Shown here: piece by piece, positions 57,060 through 64,000 of the stretch | Layout: every line of letters starts with the position of its first letter | Position numbering within the stretch: the stretch's first letter is position 1 | NCBI GenBank assembly: GCA_037447655.1 | Contig: JBBHKE010000190.1 | Location: forward strand, 62,001-126,000 | Source: Zygnema cylindricum | Taxonomy: Eukaryota > Streptophyta > Zygnematophyceae > Zygnematales > Zygnemataceae | Direction: 5' to 3' | Length of the DNA: 64,000 nt | Made by a program: the position numbers and the translations under genes | The notes under the pieces: generated by a model | Told to the model about the DNA's origin: nothing | The model's database searches: none | What the model saw: the letters and a program-made list of their open reading frames with translations, nothing else

Positions 57060-58060
57060 AGCTTTTTTAGGGGCTGGGCATGACTACTAAACTCAGGAAT
57101 AAACCTGGGATAGTACTTGGCCTGGCCGAGAAAGGTTTGCAAGGCGGAAATGTTCTACGGGGGAGGAAGAGCGTCAAAGGGCTGCAACCTTAACCATATG
57201 GGGACCCACTGTCCCGGGAGTCACCTCATGTCCGAGGTAAATATTTTTTTGCACCCCATAAATACCCTTACTCGGGTGACATTTCAAGCCCGCTGCTTGA
57301 AGGGCCCGGAGAACGATTTGGATATGCTCCAGGTGTTCTTCAAAGGTCTTAGAGATATTATCACATTGTCGATGTAACACCGGGCACAATCGATTCCTCA
57401 GAGCGCTTCGTCCATGGCCCGTTGGAACTTGGCAGGTGCATTCTTCAGTCTGATGGGCATATAAATCCACTCATAAAGTCTGGATTCGGTCCAGAATGTC
57501 GTTCTCTCCCGTTGTTTTGGTTCCATGGCAATATGGTGGAATCTATTCTTCATATCCAGTGTGGAGAAGATGGTGGCTCTGGCAAGAGAGTCGAAAATCT
57601 CTTCCGGAGTTGGCATTGGATAATGGTCATGAATGGTGGCCGTGTTCAGCATGCGGTAATCCCCATACATTTGGAAATCTACAGTTTTCCCAGATGAATC
57701 CTTCTTAGGAGGGAGAACTGTGGGGTAAGCCAACCCATGGAGTCCTGTGCTTTCCTGAACCAACACGGCGTCTACCAAAGTTTAGACCTTTGCGGTGATA
57801 AACTCCTTCTCCTTAAAGCTGAGAGGATATTGTTTTTGCCAAACAGTTGCGGTTTTGTCAATCAAGGCAACACGAAAGGTGATTCCTTTGTATATTCCGA
57901 CATCTGTTTCTGACCAGGAGAAAACCTGATTGTTCTTCGCCAAGAGTTCTGTTAGCTGTTCTTTCTGCTGAGGGTACAGCTGCTCCCCTAGAGTCGAGTC
58001 CATCTTTCCCGGCTCAACTACGTTCAGGCTTGCAGTAGTCTCCCCCACAGATGATGTCAA
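57060..58060 (-). pseudogene. Gypsy reverse transcriptase
   Basis: The domain runs from VFSWSETDVGIYKGITFRV and QKQYPLSFKEKEF through VLPPKKDSSGKTVDF, DYRMLNTATI, FSTLDMKNRFHHI (Asp) and MPIRLKNAPAKFQRAMDEAL to the active-site box at about 57378-57366. That box reads Y-I-D-N instead of Y-x-D-D, removing a catalytic Asp. A stop at about 57780 and frame changes split the domain. Confidence 0.88.
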
Positions 58061-58269
58061 ATTTTAGCCTAACCTGTGGATCCGCCTTTACTCCTCCAGA
58101 TAATACTTTACTGCTGACAACTTCCGCTAAGCTGTCCCTTTTTGAACTACCGTTCCCCTCCACTGAAAGAACTCTTGGGTGTATTTTTCTCCTTTGTCTC
58201 CCCCCCTCAAGCTGCAAAGTGGCTCGCATGGACAACAATTTTGGAGCTTGAAGGTAACTTCTGCGGGAA

Positions 58270-59235
58270 TCTGGAGAATGGAGACTAGAATATGCAAACG
58301 CGTGTTTTGTAACCCATGTAATGGCATTCAAATCCATGCTTTGCCCGATTAAGCTACACCTTTGCAGGTCTAAAATACCTGGTGCGGCCGTGGTTCCCGG
58401 ATGGAATTCCATGGCTTGTTCTCGTTCCGAAATTGATGGTGTCGTCCAAATTCCTGCCTTGCTGTCAAAAATCATCCCAGCTGCTCCTTTTCTGTAGGCG
58501 TGACTTTGAGGAAAAGAGACCAACGTGGGGAGGGCTCGGCGAGGAGATCCGAGTGTGTTGCATTTGAAGAAAGGAGGACGATCCGGTTTGGCTACAGGTG
58601 TGGCTATTCTCCCTTTCCCGAGTATTTGGTGTACTGATGTTTGGGGTTCGGGGTCTGTTTCTCCAACAGAGACCGGTGAAGCGGGATCATATTGGTCCAA
58701 TATGCCCGGAGTCTGTGTGCTCGAGATCCCATCTAAGTAGCGTCAAAAACCAAAGGAGCTCCTAAAGTCCGCGTTACTTGTTTCCAACTGTCTGCAACCT
58801 GTTTTCGTTTATCATCCTCGGGTGGATGTTCTCCAGGATGTACCCCACATGTGTGTTCTAGAGCTGCTGTATCCACGATATTAATTTAATGATTTGGTAG
58901 AAGGTGCCACTCCTGCGGTCTTGATGCCCTTTTCCTTGTCCTGCGAAGGAGTATCCCTGAGAAGGCCATCCTACCACAACCAGATCTATTCTACCCAGAT
59001 TTGCTAAATGGGGTGCCATAATGTTATCCACGTTCTTGGGAAGACTCCGGTGAGCTTTGGAAATAGAAGACACTGGAAACTGCTGAGGATATAGGCGGTG
59101 CAGCTGATAAAGGCGATGTTGGCTGACAGCTCGTGCTTCTGGTGAAATCTCTGCTGCTGTATATGACTCCACCCGATATCCTGCTTTCAAAACTGCTTCC
59201 TAATCGGAACTCAATCCTAGAAATAAAGATTAAAT
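58270..59235 (-). pseudogene. C5-cytosine DNA methyltransferase domain inside the Gypsy element
   Basis: Motif order matches C5-DNA methyltransferases. Motif I, SLFLGLSSD-EAVLKAGYRV, contains stops. AAEISPEAR follows, then IDLVVVGWPSQGYSFAGQGKG, where motif IV normally reads PCQ: codon 58962-58960 is TCT, so the catalytic Cys is Ser. Next come DRRSGTFYQIIKLI and the motif VI remnant YILEN. LVFDAT, a stop (58735-58733), GSRAHRLRAYWTN, SPRRALPTLVSF, then ISEREQAMEFHPGTT and CSLIGQSMDLNAI follow. It would methylate cytosine in DNA using S-adenosylmethionine, presumably the element's own copies. This copy is dead. It lies between the protease and RT, in the element's own orientation, so it is part of the polyprotein and not a host gene. 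Confidence 0.85.
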
Positions 59236-59399
59236 CCGAAGTCGGGTGTCGGGGATTGTTAATGACACCAATTGTCGATTGAAGTCCTTGTTACCAGTCT
59301 TGGTTGGGAAAACATTTGACCGGGTTGTCGAATCTATTTTCGGTGATAATAAGGCTGAGAAAGCCTGATCTACTCCCAGCCGGAGTTTTGCCACATGCA

Positions 59400-60662
59400 A
59401 TAATCTATTCATGTATTCCCCTTCCCATCGCTTGGAAATCGGAAATTGCTAGATGTCTCCTGCAATATCTGTTGAACTGTGGAACAACTCCGCCGGAGAG
59501 GTTGTAAAATACACTATGTAACAACGAGACACAGGAACATTGGTCTTCCCCCGGTTCCATAAATCCAAAGGAACCACAAGTTTGGTTCCTTCGAGATTTC
59601 CAGGGTCCTGAACTGTACATTGCTCTTTCCAAACACTTAAACTTATATTCACCCGGGTCCAAGTAGCCATCCCCAACAAGATTTCAAACTGATTCCCTAT
59701 ACCACTAAGAAAGGAAGTTCAATTTTTACCTTCTGTTCAGCATCATCGGAGAATTCAATGTTCATGGCTTTGATGATTCCATGGACTAGTTGATTGCCGC
59801 TGCTTAGTGTGCTTAAGCAGATGTTACTCGGGCAAATTTGAGGTCTGAGTTCCTCCGGCATTTTCTGCAATGCTGAAGTGGTGATAAGGTTTGGAAGTGC
59901 TCCGGTGTTGACCACAGCGTCTTCGTACCCACCCTTCCCATCAAGTTTGAAGTTGCTCGTCCGGTTCAGAATGAGCGCTATGGACAAGGTTTTGTAGTCC
60001 CTATCCACCATAGGGGTTTTAGGCTCTGCAAACAAATATACCGCCATGGGTGGTGTCGCCCGGTCGACTTTGTCCTTTCCAGAATGAATTTCTTCTCCCA
60101 AGGCCTGAATGAGGATATATTCGGGGAGATTATGGGAGGAAGCGAGGGTTTTGACATGAGTCAAGGCATATGGCATAAGGTGCCTGACTAGCATGACAGC
60201 AGGCTTTGAGGAAGGGAGTGGGGCTCTCGGGGATGAAGCCGGCGAATCTGGTTCTCGATCCTGTTCGTTCCCCTCCTTGTAATCACTTTCAGAGCCGAAA
60301 TCGGGCATTGGTGGAGTTTTGGGTGCCTCCTCGTCCGGACGTTCGGCCATGAACCGCTCAAACCAATCCTGAGTACTCTGTTTGCCCTCTTCCAGTGATT
60401 TCTTCTCCTGCGGTAGTGTCTCGCTCTTGTTATTTTCAAAACCGTGAGGCAATTTAGGTTTAGAAGGAAGAGGAGGAGGTTGAGTGGGCTTGATCTCAAG
60501 CCTTGTGTCACTATTCAATAGTACTGCATAGAGCATGAAAGATAAAGGCCCGGTGGCCTTCCGGTTGTGGTCCTTCTTATTCATTTTTTGCTTGTCTCTC
60601 CTCTGATCAGAGGTTGAGGAGCGGAGTTGTCTATGACCATCTTGTAATTCTGTGTCCTCCAT
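59400..60662 (-). pseudogene. Gypsy Gag/protease region
   Basis: The first 321 codons (60662-59697) start MEDTELQDGHRQLRSS and are Glu/Pro/Ser-rich with no CCHC knuckle. Near the end AVVNTGALPNLITTSALQKM is a retropepsin motif in which the catalytic Asp of D-T-G is Asn, and flap-like LSSGNQLVHGI follows. After a stop at 59697 the region continues in other frames (GMATWTRVNISL, LDLWNRG). Gag homology is inferred from position only. Confidence 0.7.
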
Positions 60663-60689
60663 TGGACTACAGAATACGTAAGCCTCTAG

Positions 60690-61682
60690 ATAGTGGTTAA
60701 CTAACCCACTTTAAGCCACGACCACTTCTGCCCAAGAAGGCAAACTGACAATTTGACTGCACCCCTGTACAGCCTGGACTCCCCTGAGTCCGTAGCAAAA
60801 AGAATCACTGAAAACGGCCAACCAGCCGATAAGTTATAGGGTGGCAAAGATGCCAATTTATACAAACTCTCAGAGAGAGGACTATCTACCTAAATTTTCC
60901 TAAGTCCTAGTTTTTCCTACTTCCCTCTCACAGCTCCTATCTACTGCCTGTACGAACCAATCACAAAACTGTATAGTACAAGAAATTACTACTGCCGATG
61001 TACTTTCTGTACGGCCTCTGTACGACACGGCCATTAAGTGGACGCGTGTCCACTTTCCACTCGTCCGTACGTTCCTCGGAATTCCCGCGACCGAATGATG
61101 TCTTCCCACGTGGCGCCAGGTCATGCCACGTCACTAAATGCCAAAATGACCATTCCGGGATTTCGGCGATGATGTGCGCCGTTAGATTTGACGTGAAATT
61201 CAATCTCGGCCATAATAAATACTTGCGCGATATTTGTTTCGCTTTCGAAACAAAATGCGCGATATCCATTTCAAACAAGTACAGTACTTCGTATTTCGTA
61301 GAACTGTATCTATGTGTGGCGTTAAGGGTTTCAGTTAAATGAATCTAGTACATTACAATAGTTTAAATAGTAATGAAACCCTATATCTCCTAACGGACTT
61401 CTACGACAGACTGGTTAGAGCTAACGGCTACGCCGCGCTTTGCCGGTCGGGGGTTCGAGTCCTGCCGGACTCAACCTTTTGTTGAGAGTGGCTTAACCCA
61501 CTCTTTAGTCCTTCCTATGGAGTTGAGGTAGCCATGGCTCCATTGCTCTCTCTCTCTCTCTTTCAGTGACTACAACAAGTATGGGGGCGAGAGAGAGAGA
61601 AGAGATAGAGGCAGGCTGCCTACATTTTCTTTTCTAATAAATTTAGACCTAGAAAATATATTAAAAACTACTTATTTCAACA
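60690..61682 (-). repeat. 3' LTR of the third Copia element
   Basis: The right end ...TTATTTCAACA (61682) is followed by the plus-strand form of a purine tract, CTCCCCTTATTTTCTAG, as in the other Copia elements. The left end is approximate (TGGTTAACT near 60697). GTAC occurs at 60950, 60976, 61000, 61009 and 61020, and the tRNA-like module is at 61401-61472. It belongs to a different LTR family from 51403-52426 but shares layout and scattered blocks. Confidence 0.75.
61401..61472 (+). other. tRNA-like module in the third Copia LTR, antisense to the element
   Basis: On the plus strand CTACGACAGACTGGTTAGAGC is followed, at tRNA spacing, by GGGGGTTCGAGTCCTGCC. The B box GGTTCGAGTCC (61452-61462) fits the consensus exactly and CGACAGACTGG is A-box-like. 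The D stem does not pair well, so a functional tRNA is unlikely. Confidence 0.65.
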
Positions 61683-64000
61683 CTCCCCTTATTTTCTAGT
61701 CAAATATTAATTTTTCTTTTAACCAGCATTTCTCTCGACAATATTTTAATTTAGGAGAAGGCACAGGTTTGGTCATCATGTCAGCCACCATTTCTTCATC
61801 AGGTCTATACACAAGATTTAAAATTTTATTTTCAACTTTTTCTCTTACGAAGCTTAATCTTATGTCCATATGTTTTGCTTTGAAATGATGTTTTGGATTG
61901 GCTGCGATTGCGATGCAGCTTGATTATCGCATAAGATTTCATGCACTCCTTCCTTCATATATCCCAGTTCTTGCAACAATGACTTCACCCACATTAGTTC
62001 TTTTACTGCAGAACAAGACGCCATATACTCAGCCTCCATAGTAGACAGCAACTACCTTTTGTTGCTTACTGCTCCAACAACAAGCTCCTTCCCCCACATA
62101 CAAAACATATCCAGAAGTGCATCTTCTCATAGGTGCATCCCCATAATTGGCATCAATCCAAGTGGTGATATCAGTGTGCTCCCCTCCCAAATGCAACTAT
62201 AATTCTCTGGTTCTAACCAGATATCTCATGACTCTCTTGGCTGCCTCCCAGTCTCTCTACCTAGGATCATTAAGACTCCTACTGAGTACTCCAACTGTTG
62301 CCGCTATGTCCGGCCTGGTACAGTTCATAAAATAAATTAAACTTCCTACGACCTGTCTATAAGGGATATACTTCATAAACTCTCTCTCCTCTGGACTCAT
62401 CTGATCATCTAAGATCATCACTCCTCTTTCTACACTCCCATCAATTATTTTTTTCAAGTCCATGGGAGTGGTACAACTGTTACCATTTTCCATATGGCAT
62501 TTTTCAAGCATATTACCTATTGTTTCTTTCTGAGTAAGTCTGATAATCTTCTTCCCCCTATCTCTCTCCATTTGGATCCCCAAAATATATTTTGCCTCCC
62601 CTAAATCCTTCATATCAAATCTGTCCCTAAGATCTTTCTTTAGCCTATTGATATTCTCCAAAGACTTACTTAACACAAGCAGATCATCCACATATATTGC
62701 AATAAAAATGACATCATTCTCATCTTCAAACATTTAGATAGAATGGTCAGAGCTGATCCGGATGTATCCCAGATCGGTGAGAAACTCATCTAGTTTCTTA
62801 TTCGACTGTCGAGGAGCCTGTTTCAGTCCATATAAGGACTTTATGAGCCTGCAGATTTTGCTCACTTCTCCTTCTTCCACAAACCCCTCGGGTTGCCTCA
62901 TAAAAATTTCTTCCTCTAACACACCATTAAAAAATGCAGTCTTAATGTCCATCTGGTATATTTCCATGTCTTCCGCTGCGGCCAGACTGAGGAGAATCCT
63001 TACCGATGGGAACCAAACAACTGGAGCAAAGGTCACCTCATAGTCAATCCCCTCTTTTTGGGTGAACCCCTTCGCTCCCAATCGAGCCTTATACCTCTCA
63101 ATTGTTATTTTCTGGGTTCAGTTTTAGTTTAAATACCCATTAACATCCAATAAGTTTTCGGTCTGGAGGGCAATCCGCTAGTTCCCAAGTATTTGCTTCC
63201 ATGATAGAATCCATCTCATCATTTATGGCTCTAATCCATCTTTCTTTCTCTAGACTATTCACTGCCTCTAAGTAAGACTGAGGCTCATCTAATGAGATAG
63301 CTTAGTTACCTTATGGGCAGCTTGTTTTTCATGTATCCTTTTGCTGCTCCTCCTTGCTTTCTCGAACTCCGAAGCTGGAATGGATGGAAGTCTTGGATTT
63401 CTTCTCACTGTCTCATCGGCTCCCCTGTCCATGGAAACCGGTTCTTGTCCCGCTTCTTCTATCTCCTCGAAGTCCATAGGAGTATGTGAGGTTTCTGGTG
63501 AGTCTCCTGTATCTTGGATCTCCCCTGAATCTGTAATCACGGTTTCATTCATGTCCCTTTCGGGAACGACCGAATTCTCATCACTTTCGGACTCAAATCT
63601 GATCCTTATCTTCTTTGTATATTTGAAGGGGTCAAATGACTTCCCTTCATCCATGACAACTAAGTGTTTGACCAGAATGATATCTTTCTTTGCTAAGTCA
63701 TAGACTCTATATCCCTTAACATCCTCATCATATCCCACAAAGTATCCAGGTTTTCCCTTAGCATCTAGTTTCCAGTTTTTCCTATCCGTGTCAAGACTGT
63801 AAACTTGGCTACCAAATACTTTAAGGTGTGAGATATCTGGTTTCCTTCCAACCCATATCTTTTAAGGTGTCACTCCCTTTACAGCTGAGGTAAGGACTCT
63901 ATTCTTGATGTAGTTGGCACAGTTCATTGCTTCTGCCCAAAATCTCTTTCTTATTTTCTTGTCAGCCAACATACTGCGTACACTATCTCCTAGTGTTCGA
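61683..64000 (-). mobile_element. Third Copia element, pol region, continues off the right edge
   Basis: Minus-strand pol: integrase C-terminal part (63738 to beyond 64000, VKGYRVYDLAKKDIILVKHL), RT (63081-62257, DIKTAFFNGVLEEEIFMRQP, RLIKSLYGLKQAPRQ, AIYVDDLLVLS) and RNase H (62051-61860, MEAEYMASCSAVKELMWVKSL). A stop codon at about 62734 interrupts the RT before YVDD, and the RNase H loses frame at AASQSQPIQN. Sequence similarity to the outer element at 41891-52426 is high at the protein level. Confidence 0.9.

Larger units (their letters stand above)
54700..60662 (-). mobile_element. Gypsy (Ty3) retrotransposon encoding a DNA cytosine methyltransferase, decayed
   Basis: Minus-strand order: Gag/protease (60662-59400), C5-DNA methyltransferase (about 59235-58270), RT (58060-57060), RNase H (about 56960-56430), integrase zinc finger and core (56347-55344) and C-terminal domain (55334-54857). 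RT before integrase is the Gypsy order. A polypurine-like run on the minus strand at about 54726-54702 could mark the 3' end. LTRs were not found; the 5' side is replaced by the third Copia element from about 60690. Stops and frame changes occur in every domain. Confidence 0.88.

Noticed and set aside
61401-61472. Genuine functional tRNA gene
   Set aside because: The B box is exact, but the D stem and acceptor stem do not pair properly and equivalent modules sit in other LTRs, so it is better read as an LTR-embedded tRNA-like sequence.

Overview
The window looks like nuclear DNA from a retrotransposon-rich, intron-rich photosynthetic eukaryote. Introns are GT-AG. One gene is a plastid ribosomal protein with a transit peptide, and another is a plant-like NBS1. 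The Gypsy element carries a cytosine methyltransferase, an arrangement I recall being reported from charophyte algae and dinoflagellates. A streptophyte (charophyte) alga fits best, but the species is an inference. All exon structures were built by hand from splice signals and phase.

Host genes. I can support three. NBS1 (minus, about 20626 to 6308) is spread over some 14 exons: an FHA domain, tandem BRCT domains, an MRE11-binding motif and an ATM-binding-like tail. A four-exon gene (plus, 30224-32824) encodes two LysM domains fused to an invertebrate-type (destabilase) lysozyme-like domain, with the candidate catalytic Glu and Asp kept. Plastid ribosomal protein L32 (minus, 39212-37674) has a transit-peptide exon spliced exactly onto the ancestral MAVPKK start.

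Mobile DNA, left to right. Two decayed non-LTR retrotransposons of one family (minus, about 1-2610 and 21370-24441) carry an N-terminal zinc finger, an RT and, in the second, a C-terminal CCHC plus restriction-like endonuclease. Positions 24530-27004 hold two non-autonomous hAT-like elements in opposite orientation, the first interrupted by a Harbinger-like element with a perfect palindrome. A Copia element (41891-52426, minus, LTRs of about 1.02 kb) is interrupted inside its integrase zinc finger by a second Copia-type element (45605-49751, plus, LTRs of about 1.1 kb, 5-bp duplication AGCAC). A hAT-like element lies at 53353-54177. A decayed Gypsy element (about 54700-60662, minus) carries gag/protease, a C5-DNA methyltransferase, RT, RNase H and integrase. 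A third Copia element (about 60690 to beyond 64000, minus) closes the window.

The points most worth attention are the methyltransferase-bearing Gypsy element; the tRNA-like, B-box-bearing antisense modules at the same U3 position in three different Copia LTR families, together with clusters of five GTAC motifs; the LysM-lysozyme fusion; and two related elements whose perfect palindromes share a TCGCGA centre but have unrelated arms. Much of the remaining intergenic DNA is minisatellite, old repeat or sequence in which I see nothing.
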